Part shown: in pieces, positions 9,095 to 16,701 of the stretch
Position numbering within the stretch: position 1 is the stretch's first letter
Layout: the number at the start of each line of letters is the position of its first letter
Origin: Roseovarius sp. M141
Lineage (GTDB): Bacteria; Pseudomonadota; Alphaproteobacteria; Rhodobacterales; Rhodobacteraceae
DNA: 64,000 bases
Assembly (NCBI RefSeq): GCF_024355225.1
Contig: NZ_VCNH01000008.1
Coordinates: 2,542,001-2,606,000 of the forward strand
Reading direction: 5' to 3'
The notes under the pieces: generated by a model
What the model saw: the letters and a program-made list of their open reading frames with translations, nothing else
Told to the model about the DNA's origin: nothing
The model's database searches: none
Made by a program: the position numbers and the translations under genes

Positions 9095-9120
9095 AAAGGG
9101 GGCCGCAAGGCCCCTTTTCT
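9095..9120 (+). terminator. Rho-independent terminator
   Basis: Stem AAGGGGGCC / GGCCCCTTT with a GCAA tetraloop, followed by TTTTCT. It lies 140 bp before the IalB gene on the plus strand and would end any transcript begun at the candidate promoter at 9022-9050. Confidence 0.7.
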
Positions 9121-9261
9121 ACGTCCGATCCCATATGTTGGCGGGTGCCTGGGCCACGCGGAATTCCGCCATGCGCCGTGGCTGGATTTGCGATTTGATC
9201 CTGACAGTTGCGGCGCGGCATGTTAGGTCGCCTTGTAACCTACAATGACGACGGGGAAATC

Positions 9262-9996
9262 ATGCAAAACTCACTTTCCATTCTGTCCTTGGCAGCAGCG
9301 CTTGGCTTGGCCGGCGCGGCCTTCGCACAAGACACTGCCACGGGCGATGCTGCGGCCGCCGAGGGTGCTGCCGCCGCGACCGAAGAGACGGCGCCCGACA
9401 CCGGTGCTGCGGATGCGGCTGGCACGGACGCAACCGGCACGGATGCAGCCGCTGCGCCTGCCGACGCGCCGACAGACACTCCGGCAGATGCGCCTGCCAC
9501 CGAGGGCGAGGCCTTTGCGACCGGAACCGAAGTCGCTGAAAAAGAACCTCCCGTCTACATCAAGGAAAAGTTCGGCGACTGGAGCCTGCGCTGCTTCCGC
9601 AATGCCGATGGGGACGATCCTTGCCAGCTGTATCAGCTGCTGCGCGAAGAGGGCGGCAATCCCGTCGCCGAATTCAGTATCTTCCGCATCTCGGGTCAGG
9701 CGCCCGCCGTGGCAGGCGCCACAGCGATCGTGCCGCTGATTACCCTGCTGACCGAAGAGCTGAAGATCTCCGTCGATGGCGGCACCGCCAAAAGCTATCC
9801 CTACCGTGTCTGCACCGAGGCCGGCTGCGTCGCGCAGATCGGCATGACCGAGCAGGACATCGCCGTCTTCAAAAAAGGAGCCAAGGCGCAGATGGTGTTG
9901 GTGCCCGCGCAGGCACCCGACCAAAAGGTCAAGATCAACATCTCGCTAAACGGGTTCACCGCCGGGTATGACGCGGTCGGTACGTTCACCGAGTGA
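9262..9996 (+). CDS. Invasion-associated locus B (IalB) family protein
   Basis: A 244-residue secreted protein: signal peptide (residues 1-22, ending AAFAQ), an Ala/Thr/Asp/Pro-rich low-complexity linker to about residue 95, then an IalB domain (from KFGDWSLRC to GFTAGYDAV) containing four cysteines that could form disulfides. The ATG at 9262 is chosen because it opens the signal peptide directly; the upstream frame is GC-skewed leader. The family is common in Rhodobacterales and Rhizobiales. Its role in free-living species is unknown; the Bartonella member affects erythrocyte invasion. Confidence 0.85.
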   Translation: MQNSLSILSLAAALGLAGAAFAQDTATGDAAAAEGAAAATEETAPDTGAADAAGTDATGTDAAAAPADAPTDTPADAPATEGEAFATGTEVAEKEPPVYIKEKFGDWSLRCFRNADGDDPCQLYQLLREEGGNPVAEFSIFRISGQAPAVAGATAIVPLITLLTEELKISVDGGTAKSYPYRVCTEAGCVAQIGMTEQDIAVFKKGAKAQMVLVPAQAPDQKVKINISLNGFTAGYDAVGTFTE

Positions 9997-10025
9997 TCGA
10001 AAATCACGATCGCAACTAACAAGGA

Positions 10026-10052
10026 GGGTGGGCTGAAGGGCCTGCCCTTTTT
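10026..10052 (+). terminator. Terminator after the IalB gene
   Basis: GGGTGGGC pairs with GCCTGCCC (two wobble pairs) around a TGAAGG loop and is followed by five T, 30 bp after the IalB stop codon. Confidence 0.75.
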
Positions 10053-10141
10053 ACTAACTTATGGCACCTGACGTTTGCGCGACGCGCGCGATATGGCTGA
10101 CCGAATGAGGCCGTCGACGGACAGACGTGCCCAGAGGCATG

Positions 10142-10468
10142 TCAGCCCGCCCAGTTTCCAAGCCAGTTTCCGTGCACCCAGCCTTTGCGGCGTGGCTGGC
10201 CATAGTAGACACCCCACCATGCCCCTTCCTTGGCGCAGGGCCGAACCGAGTTCCCGTTATACAGTTCGTCAATCTTGCGGTAATTCGTCCCCGGCCCGGT
10301 CCGCACCGACAGGAAACCGTCCCCGTTCGGATTCAGCCCCACAACCATGGCCCCCAGACATCCGGCCGCGTGGCCATCCTCGACAATTTGGAACTCCACA
10401 TCCAGTTGCTGCGCGCCGGCAGCGACTGAGGTCAGCGAAAGCGCCATAATCAGTGTCATGAGTTTCAT
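10142..10468 (-). CDS. Secreted SH3-domain (SH3b) small protein
   Basis: The 108-residue product has a signal peptide (MKLMTLIMALSLTSVAAGA) and a bacterial SH3 core around LSVRTGPGTNYRKIDEL, ending in GWVHGNWLGNWAG. The ATG at 10468 follows AAAGGGG. Bacterial SH3 domains often bind peptidoglycan or peptides in the periplasm. It stands alone between the IalB gene and the FabF operon. Two cysteine pairs may form disulfides. Confidence 0.8.
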   Translation of the reverse strand: MKLMTLIMALSLTSVAAGAQQLDVEFQIVEDGHAAGCLGAMVVGLNPNGDGFLSVRTGPGTNYRKIDELYNGNSVRPCAKEGAWWGVYYGQPRRKGWVHGNWLGNWAG

Positions 10469-10640
10469 GCGCGCCCCTTTCGGTCTGATGTCCCTCGAAA
10501 TTACACCAAACCGGCAGAGTCGCGCAACTTCGCACGCCTCCTCACCCACTGCAAAAGGGCTTCGGCACCAGAGGTCGATTTCGACCAGAACAGCCGAAGG
10601 CGCCACGAATTTACACAATCTTTGGGAAAACGGGCCGCGC

Positions 10641-11852
10641 CTACTCCGCCCGGCGCAGCGCCAGAACGGCGTTTAGCCCGCCAAAGGCAAAGGCATTGCT
10701 GAGCGCCACATCGACATGCGCCTCGCGCGCCTCATTCGGGACGACGTCCAGCGCGCATTCGGGGTCCGGCTCGTCGTAGTTGATCGTGGGCGCGATGATT
10801 CCGTCGCGCACGGCCATGATGCAGGCCAGCAGTTCGACCGCGCCGGTGCCGCCGATCAGATGGCCATGCATGGATTTGGTGGACGACATCATCAACTTGT
10901 CCGCGTGGCGCCCAAATACGGCCGCCACGGCGGCACATTCCGTCTTGTCATTGGCCGCCGTGCCCGTGCCATGCGCGTTGATATAGCCCACATCCTCGGG
11001 ATTCAGCCGCGCATCGCGCAGCGTCCCGGTGATGGTGCGCGCCGCGCCCTCCTTGGAGGGCATGACGATGTCCGACGCGTCCGAGGACATGGCATAGCCG
11101 ACGATTTCGGCCATGATGTCGGCGCCGCGCGCGCGGGCGTGTTCATATTCCTCAAAGACGAAGATGCCGGCCCCCTCGCCCTGCACCATGCCGTTACGGT
11201 TGGCCGAGAACGGTCTACAGCCGTCTTTGGACATGACGCGCAGACCTTCCCACGCCTTGACCCCGCCAAAGCACAGCATCGATTCCGATCCGCCGGTCAG
11301 CATCACGGGGGACTGCCCGCCATGCACCATCTGAAACGCCTGCGCCATCGCGTGGTTTGACGATGCGCAGGCCGTCGACACGGTGTAGGACGGACCATGC
11401 AGCCCCCACTCCATCGACACATGGCTGGCTGCGGCATTGTTCATCAGCTTGGGCACCACGAACGGGTGCACGCGGTTTTTGCCGTCCTCGTAAACGGTGC
11501 GGTAGTTTTCATCCAGCGTGGTCATCCCACCGCCGGAATTGCCCAGAATGACGCCCGCCCGCAGCGACAGTTCATCGTTGAATTCGAGGCCCGATTGCGC
11601 GACGGCCTGCCGCGCGGCAACCATGGTGAACTGCGTGAACCGGTCATAAAGCGCCAATTGCTGGCGGGTGAAAGCAGACTCGGGGTCATATTCCTTGACC
11701 TGACCGCCAATGCGGATTGACAGGCGCTCGACATCGCGGAACTCCAGATTGCTGATCCCGCAGCGCCCCTCGCGCATCGCCTCTAGCGTGGTAACGACGT
11801 CTTTGCCAAGCGCGTTGATCGTACCCGCGCCGGTTATGACGACACGTTTCAC
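10641..11852 (-). CDS. Beta-ketoacyl-ACP synthase (FabF-like), lipid A/very-long-chain acyl set
   Basis: A 403-residue condensing enzyme with catalytic Cys162 (STACASS), His294 (NAHGTGT) and His331 (SMHGHL), so the full Cys-His-His triad is present. It begins with GTG at 11852, and that GTGA overlaps the stop of the acyl-carrier-protein gene. The neighbours are a dedicated ACP and an LpxD homologue. This points to making or loading an unusual acyl chain on lipid A rather than bulk fatty acid synthesis. Housekeeping FabF is the alternative, but the context argues against it. Confidence 0.85.
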   Translation of the reverse strand: MKRVVITGAGTINALGKDVVTTLEAMREGRCGISNLEFRDVERLSIRIGGQVKEYDPESAFTRQQLALYDRFTQFTMVAARQAVAQSGLEFNDELSLRAGVILGNSGGGMTTLDENYRTVYEDGKNRVHPFVVPKLMNNAAASHVSMEWGLHGPSYTVSTACASSNHAMAQAFQMVHGGQSPVMLTGGSESMLCFGGVKAWEGLRVMSKDGCRPFSANRNGMVQGEGAGIFVFEEYEHARARGADIMAEIVGYAMSSDASDIVMPSKEGAARTITGTLRDARLNPEDVGYINAHGTGTAANDKTECAAVAAVFGRHADKLMMSSTKSMHGHLIGGTGAVELLACIMAVRDGIIAPTINYDEPDPECALDVVPNEAREAHVDVALSNAFAFGGLNAVLALRRAE

Positions 11853-12106
11853 GACTGTTCGGCGACCAGCCGTTGAACGCCGGCCGCAATGGCACCAACC
11901 GTCGAGATTTCGAAATCGCCTGCCGACGGCTCGTTCGCGTTGAAGGGAATGGTAATGTCGAACGCCTCCTCAATCGCAAAGATGCTTTCGACAAGACCAA
12001 GGGAATCGATACCCAGATCCTCAAGGCTGCTGTCCAGCGTCACGTCGGACGGCTCCAGCATGGCCTGATTTGCGATGATGGCAATCACACGCTCGGGTAT
12101 GGTCAT
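11849..12106 (-). CDS. Acyl carrier protein (AcpXL-like)
   Basis: An 85-residue acidic ACP with the phosphopantetheine attachment serine at residue 35 in LGIDSLGLVE. It resembles AcpXL, the carrier of very-long-chain or hydroxy acyl groups for lipid A in alphaproteobacteria. The assignment to that subgroup rests on the neighbours (FabF-like enzyme downstream, LpxD upstream) more than on sequence. Confidence 0.85.
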   Translation of the reverse strand: MTIPERVIAIIANQAMLEPSDVTLDSSLEDLGIDSLGLVESIFAIEEAFDITIPFNANEPSAGDFEISTVGAIAAGVQRLVAEQS

Positions 12107-12136
12107 GGCGTGGCTCCTTGGGATAACGGCATGGCT

Positions 12137-13228
12137 TTAGTCACTCTGGTCAGGCTTGAAAACAGCTTTCTTCAGGGCTGCGACATCGGCAACCATGCGG
12201 CCCAGACGGCGCATATGTTTGTACATGTCGATGTGGTTGTCCATCTTCATCGCGGGATAGCCCAGTACGACGCGCCCGGCGGGCACGTTGCTGAGGATCT
12301 TGGTGCCGCCGCCGGCGATCACATTGTCCCCGACGAACAGGTTATCACCTACGCCCACCTGCCCTGCTAGCACGACATTGTTACCAATCCGTGACGATCC
12401 GGCGACGCCCACCAGACCGCACAGCAGCGTATCGGTGCCAACCACCACGTTATGGGCGACCATCACCAGCGTATCAATCTTGGTACGGTCACCGATCACC
12501 GTGTCGCGCACCGTGCCACGGTCGATGGCCGCATTCGCACCCACTTCGACATCGTCGCCCAACCGTACCGATCCCAGACTGTGAATCCTCACATAAGACT
12601 GCGCCCCCGCGCCGCCCTGATCGCCAAGGGTTTCACGCACGGATTCAACGCTGCTTTTCTCGGGGGTGACAAAGCTGAAGCCGTCGCCCCCCACCACTGC
12701 GCCGGGGTTGAGAATGACGCGTGCCCCGATCCGCACGCGGGCGGCGATGCGCACACCTTCACGGATCAGGCCATTCTCGCCGATCACCGCATCGGCCCCG
12801 ATCGTGACCTGCGGGCCGATCCGGCAGCCTGCACCGATCTGTGCGCGCGGGCCGATCACCGTCAGCGGGCCGACATGCACGCCGATCCCCAGCTGCGCGG
12901 TGTCGTCGATCACGGCGCTGGGATGGATACCGTCGCCCCATCCTTCGCCCGGATCCATCATCGCGGTCAGGCCCGACATGGCATAGCGCGGACGCGGCGC
13001 GATGATCGCGGCCTCCAGCCCCAGCGCCTGCCAGTCCGCGCCCTCCCACACTAGGGCCGCGCGGGCGGCGCCCTGCGGCAGCGCAGCGGCATAGTCGGGC
13101 CGGGTGGCCAGCGCCAGATGGTCTGGCCCGGAATCGGCAGGCTCGGCCAGGGCCGTAACCCGTATATCTGTCGCACCGAGGGCCTCGACCCCAAGCGCCT
13201 TGGCAATCTGATCAATCGTGTAGGACAT
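12137..13228 (-). CDS. lpxD: UDP-3-O-acylglucosamine N-acyltransferase LpxD
   Basis: A 363-residue protein with an N-terminal uridine-binding domain (to about residue 105) and a left-handed beta-helix of hexapeptide repeats. It ends in a short helical tail. The catalytic-type segment TLVMVAHNVVVG contains the expected histidine, and GGDGFSF is typical of LpxD. ATG 13228 follows GAGGGT. It adds the second N-linked 3-hydroxyacyl chain to lipid A using acyl-ACP, which suits the ACP encoded 30 bp downstream. Confidence 0.9.
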   Translation of the reverse strand: MSYTIDQIAKALGVEALGATDIRVTALAEPADSGPDHLALATRPDYAAALPQGAARAALVWEGADWQALGLEAAIIAPRPRYAMSGLTAMMDPGEGWGDGIHPSAVIDDTAQLGIGVHVGPLTVIGPRAQIGAGCRIGPQVTIGADAVIGENGLIREGVRIAARVRIGARVILNPGAVVGGDGFSFVTPEKSSVESVRETLGDQGGAGAQSYVRIHSLGSVRLGDDVEVGANAAIDRGTVRDTVIGDRTKIDTLVMVAHNVVVGTDTLLCGLVGVAGSSRIGNNVVLAGQVGVGDNLFVGDNVIAGGGTKILSNVPAGRVVLGYPAMKMDNHIDMYKHMRRLGRMVADVAALKKAVFKPDQSD

Positions 13229-13256
13229 GCTGCACCCTCTTGTGACGGTGCGATAT

Positions 13257-14900
13257 CTAGCCCTGATGCGCAGGCAGCGAAACCCCTGCCTTTTGCAGGG
13301 CATCCCATACCTTGGCGTCCCGGCCATAGATATCGTCACGATACTGGGTCGGCCCCTTGGCGGGAACGGTCGCCGTGCGGTAGATAATATGCACCGGCAC
13401 CTTCTGCTCCAGGTTGACGCGCGTCTGGCGACCCGAGTTCCGGATGCGGTCGAAATACGCCTTGGGGTTATCCTCCTGCCGCGACAGGAGTTCATAGGCG
13501 AAATCAAAGGGTTCCTGCAGACGGATGCAGCCGTGGCTGAACGCGCGCACATTGCGCTGAAACAGGCTTTTGGACGGCGTGTCGTGCAGGTAGATGTTAT
13601 ATTTGTTCGGGAACATGAACTTGACCAGCCCCAGCGCATTGCGCGTCGACGGTGGCTGTTTCAGAGCGAACGGAAAGGTGCGCGCGTTGTAGGCGTTGAA
13701 GTTGACATTGGCACGGCTCACCTCTTGGCCGCGTGAATTATACAGCTTCAGGTGCCGCGCCGCGCCACGATTGCGCTGCATTTGCGGCAGGTATTCGCTG
13801 ACTGCGATCGAGCGCGGGACGTTCCAGACCGGATTGATTTCCAGATACTCCATCTCGTCCGAAAATTCGGGGCTTTGATGGGTGCTGAGATTCTTGCCGA
13901 TCACGGCGCGGGTTTCAAAGGTCAGGCGGTCGTCATCCATGATGCGGGCGCTGAAATCCGTCAGGTTGACCAGAATGTGGCGCTTGCCGCGCGGACCACT
14001 CAGCCAGCGTTCCCGCTCCATCGCGACCAGAATCATCGGCAGGCGCTGAGAAATCGGAGCGTTGATTGCGACCATCGTAGATTCGCCGGCTGTCCCGTCG
14101 GGGACAAGACCATGCGCCTCCTGAAACTGCTGAACGGCCTGCTGCATCGCAATATCGTAGCTGCCCGACGCCGTGCGCGGCAGATAGCCCATGCGCATCA
14201 GGCGGTTGCGCAGCGCAACGACGTCCGCCCCCGTCTGGCCCGGCGCCAGCGACAATGCGGGCACTGTCGGTCCCCAGCCGCCGGTGGCCAGCAAGCCCTC
14301 AAGCCGGGTCTTTTCGCGCATCAGGCGCGCATATTCGCCCGACTTGGGCACAAGCCCGCGGAAGAAGCCCCGAGGGTTGGACGCAGCAAAGCTGTTCAGC
14401 AGATCATCCGCCGACCGGGTCGGCACCTTGCGCACCATCCCCTTGTCGATACTTGCGGGGGTCAGCATGCCGGTCTGCATATCATGTGCCAGCCGCAAGA
14501 ACGTACGCGACATCGCGATCTCGACCGCGCCCAGATCACGCGGCGTGCGCGCGCCTTGCATCATCTGCATCAGGCCCGCCGCATCATAACGCCGCGCAGG
14601 CAGGCCATGCGCGCCCGCCGCGTCAATCGCCTGAAGCAGTGCCTGGCGGCGCGCACGGTCCGCCTCGCCCGCTCCGGTCCAGATGGCACCGTAACCGTTG
14701 GCGCGATAGTAGGCCGACAGATCATCGTCGCGCGCAGCACCCTCGGCGACCGCCTGTTTAAACGCCGTCACCCCGGCCGCGGCGCCCTGCGGACCGCCCA
14801 ACGTCAGCAGGGCGATGGCCGCAGGCATCAGCATGCGCTTGGTCAGTCTACCGGCGGTCGCCGCGCATAGTCTGGACGTCAAAGTGGCGGCAAAGTTCAT
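13257..14900 (-). CDS. L,D-transpeptidase (YkuD/YcbB type) with peptidoglycan-binding domain
   Basis: A 547-residue exported protein: N-terminal hydrophobic signal near residues 23-42, a scaffold region, a PG_binding_1 domain at about 215-280 and a YkuD catalytic domain from about 305. Catalytic Cys458 lies in SHGCIRL, with His439 in YLHDTP. YcbB-type enzymes make 3-3 peptidoglycan cross-links. ATG 14900 was preferred to an upstream in-frame start because it follows GGGGT and begins just before the signal. A divergently encoded DUF882 (M15-like) protein lies upstream. Confidence 0.9.
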   Translation of the reverse strand: MNFAATLTSRLCAATAGRLTKRMLMPAAIALLTLGGPQGAAAGVTAFKQAVAEGAARDDDLSAYYRANGYGAIWTGAGEADRARRQALLQAIDAAGAHGLPARRYDAAGLMQMMQGARTPRDLGAVEIAMSRTFLRLAHDMQTGMLTPASIDKGMVRKVPTRSADDLLNSFAASNPRGFFRGLVPKSGEYARLMREKTRLEGLLATGGWGPTVPALSLAPGQTGADVVALRNRLMRMGYLPRTASGSYDIAMQQAVQQFQEAHGLVPDGTAGESTMVAINAPISQRLPMILVAMERERWLSGPRGKRHILVNLTDFSARIMDDDRLTFETRAVIGKNLSTHQSPEFSDEMEYLEINPVWNVPRSIAVSEYLPQMQRNRGAARHLKLYNSRGQEVSRANVNFNAYNARTFPFALKQPPSTRNALGLVKFMFPNKYNIYLHDTPSKSLFQRNVRAFSHGCIRLQEPFDFAYELLSRQEDNPKAYFDRIRNSGRQTRVNLEQKVPVHIIYRTATVPAKGPTQYRDDIYGRDAKVWDALQKAGVSLPAHQG

Positions 14901-15241
14901 CGGATACCCCGTAATCTGATCGCGCGCTTCATGTAACCTGAACAATCATATCGCAATTTTGCGCAATCAGCCCGCCCCACGGCCCGATGTCCATTGAATT
15001 TTGCGCGAGCGACGGGTCGCTGGATAAGCTGCGGCGATTTCGCATCACGCCACTGCAAAAATGCCACAGCTCGCGGTGATTGCGCGGATTTATGCCGAAA
15101 TCTGTTGAACAAAGGTTTCTCGGGAACCCGCGTCTTGGTTAGCGATTCTTAATATGTCATAGGTACACCTGCATCCGGGGATGAGATGAACGCCCGCCTT
15201 GTGCGGGAAAGAAACTGAAGCGACGGACAGGCAAAAAACCT
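14901..15241. other. Divergent intergenic region, no gene seen
   Basis: The 341 bp separate the L,D-transpeptidase gene (minus) from the DUF882 gene (plus). It must hold both promoters, but I see no convincing hexamer pair or palindrome. The part around 15120-15170 is AT-richer than its surroundings. Confidence 0.6.
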
Positions 15242-15811
15242 ATGACCCAATCTAAACCGGCAGGCCTGTCGCGGCGTGCGCTGCTAGGCGCATTCGCGGC
15301 AACCGCTGTAGTGGCGGCCCCCTCATATGCTAACGCATTCAGCCTCTTGCGCGGTGCCGGTGATGTTCGCCGACTGCGCATGATTTCCCCCCGGACGGGC
15401 GAAAAATTGGACACGATCTACTGGATCGAGGGCGAATACATCGCCGAGGCTGTTCGGGAAATATCGATGTTCATGCGCGATTGGCGCCGGAACGAGGCCA
15501 AGAATATCGACACCCGCACCATCGATATCATGGCCGCGGCTCATAACCTGATGGGCACGACAGAGCCTTACACGCTGCTGTCCGGATATCGGTCGCCGCA
15601 GACCAATGCGATGCTGCGCAGCCGGTCCAAGGGGGTGGCGAAACATTCGCTACACCTGAACGGTCAGGCCGCAGATCTGCGGCTGGGCTCGCGCTCGGTC
15701 GGGCAGATAAGCAAGGCGGCAATCGCATGCCGTGCAGGCGGTGTTGGCAGATACTCCCGCTCTAATTTCGTGCATATGGATTGCGGCGTGGTGCGCTCCT
15801 GGGGCGGCTGA
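15242..15811 (+). CDS. DUF882/YcbK-type murein peptidase homologue, exported
   Basis: A 189-residue protein with an N-terminal twin-arginine-like signal (LSRRALLGAF) and a peptidase M15-like fold. The probable zinc ligands are in SLHLNGQAADLRL (His and Asp) and VHMDCG (His). Related proteins are periplasmic murein endopeptidases. Divergent placement from an L,D-transpeptidase suggests both act on peptidoglycan. Normal length for the family. Confidence 0.85.
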   Translation: MTQSKPAGLSRRALLGAFAATAVVAAPSYANAFSLLRGAGDVRRLRMISPRTGEKLDTIYWIEGEYIAEAVREISMFMRDWRRNEAKNIDTRTIDIMAAAHNLMGTTEPYTLLSGYRSPQTNAMLRSRSKGVAKHSLHLNGQAADLRLGSRSVGQISKAAIACRAGGVGRYSRSNFVHMDCGVVRSWGG

Positions 15812-15842
15812 AATCAGCGCTGCATCCGCAACGCCTGACAGA

Positions 15843-15865
15843 CCCGCCTTTTTCGGCGGGTTTTT
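15843..15865 (+). terminator. Terminator after the DUF882 gene
   Basis: CCCGCC / GGCGGG stem around TTTTTC followed by five T, 32 bp after the stop codon. Confidence 0.85.
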
Positions 15866-15938
15866 CATTGCCCGCGCCCATGTGGTGGCGATTCCACCTT
15901 GAACCCGGCGCGCGGCGGATGCTATTCAGACCGTCGCG

Positions 15939-16012
15939 GCGGGTATGGTGAAAAGGTATCACGGCAGCTTCCCAAGCTTTAGTTACGGGTTCAATTCCCG
16001 TTACCCGCTCCA
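15939..16012 (+). tRNA. tRNA-Gly(CCC)
   Basis: Acceptor arms GCGGGTA/TACCCGC, T arm ACGGGTTCAATTCCCGT, and anticodon loop TTCCCAA with anticodon CCC. CCA is encoded at the 3' end. Confidence 0.95.
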
Positions 16013-16410
16013 GAAATCAAAATCAGGTCTATAACGTAAATACCCGTTTTCTTTTAAGAAAATGAGAATCTTGCATATTGCCGATCAAGAAACGGCTTTG
16101 GGAAGAATCGGAAACCTCTGGGGCATTGGAGAGCTTGAGTCCCAGACATTCCCCCAGACGTCGTAAGCGGTGGAGACAAAACATGTTGGGTCGGTTTGAC
16201 TTTCTGCGCAGGCCTGCCAGTTCCGCCCTGCCCGTCACGACTACGCTCCCGATGCGGTCGGCTTCGGCACCCCAACGCCTTGCGGCGGCTCTCCGGCGGA
16301 ATCGGGCCCATCGATAGCTGGTATCTGCTTATCTTCAGTGGTTGATCTTGAATCCGCTCTGAACCGCAAACAGATTGAAGGTACGGCACTAACAGAGAGG
16401 ATTACCTATC
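16013..16410. other. Non-coding or decayed stretch after tRNA-Gly
   Basis: About 400 bp between the tRNA-Gly and a small DUF465 gene. Open frames here (the longest is 111 codons, minus, 16054-16389) have no ribosome-binding site or family resemblance that I can see. An AT-rich hairpin, TTTTC-TTTTAA-GAAAA, lies at about 16048-16063. The position at a tRNA 3' end is typical for old integration scars, but I see no integrase fragment or duplicated tRNA end. Confidence 0.4.
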
Positions 16411-16575
16411 ATGCAAGCTCATCTGAATTCCCTGAAGGAAAAGCACGCAGCACTTGATGCGCAGATCTCCTCCCGCCAGCGCAGCCCCGGAGCCAATCAA
16501 CTGAAAACAGCGGAACTCAAAAAGCGCAAACTGGCCCTGAAAAAGATAATCACCTCACTCGAATCCTACAACTAG
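16411..16575 (+). CDS. YdcH/DUF465-type small protein
   Basis: A 54-residue protein (MQAHLNSLKEKHAAL at the N-terminus, LKKRKLALKKII near the C-terminus), helical, charged and matching the YdcH-like DUF465 pattern of H-x3-L-x2-I followed by L-K-x4-L-K. AGAGGA lies 9-14 bases before the ATG. Function of the family is unknown. These small proteins are common in alphaproteobacteria, often in several copies. Confidence 0.75.
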   Translation: MQAHLNSLKEKHAALDAQISSRQRSPGANQLKTAELKKRKLALKKIITSLESYN

Positions 16576-16701
16576 ACCAGCAATTCCGGGTCGGGTCCGC
16601 GCTCTAATCAGAGCGCGGGACAGGCCGTGCGGGTGCAGGCAGCGCGAGGCGTATCAAATACGGCTGTGATACTGACCCCGGCACGCAGGTTCCGTCTGCG
16701 T

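Noticed and set aside
9296..9520. Collagen-like or adhesin repeat in the IalB protein linker
   Set aside because: The Ala/Thr/Asp/Pro stretch has no fixed period; it is a low-complexity linker between signal peptide and domain.
15939..16410. Integrated prophage or island at tRNA-Gly
   Set aside because: No integrase, phage gene or repeated tRNA end in the 400 bp; kept only as a low-interest observation.
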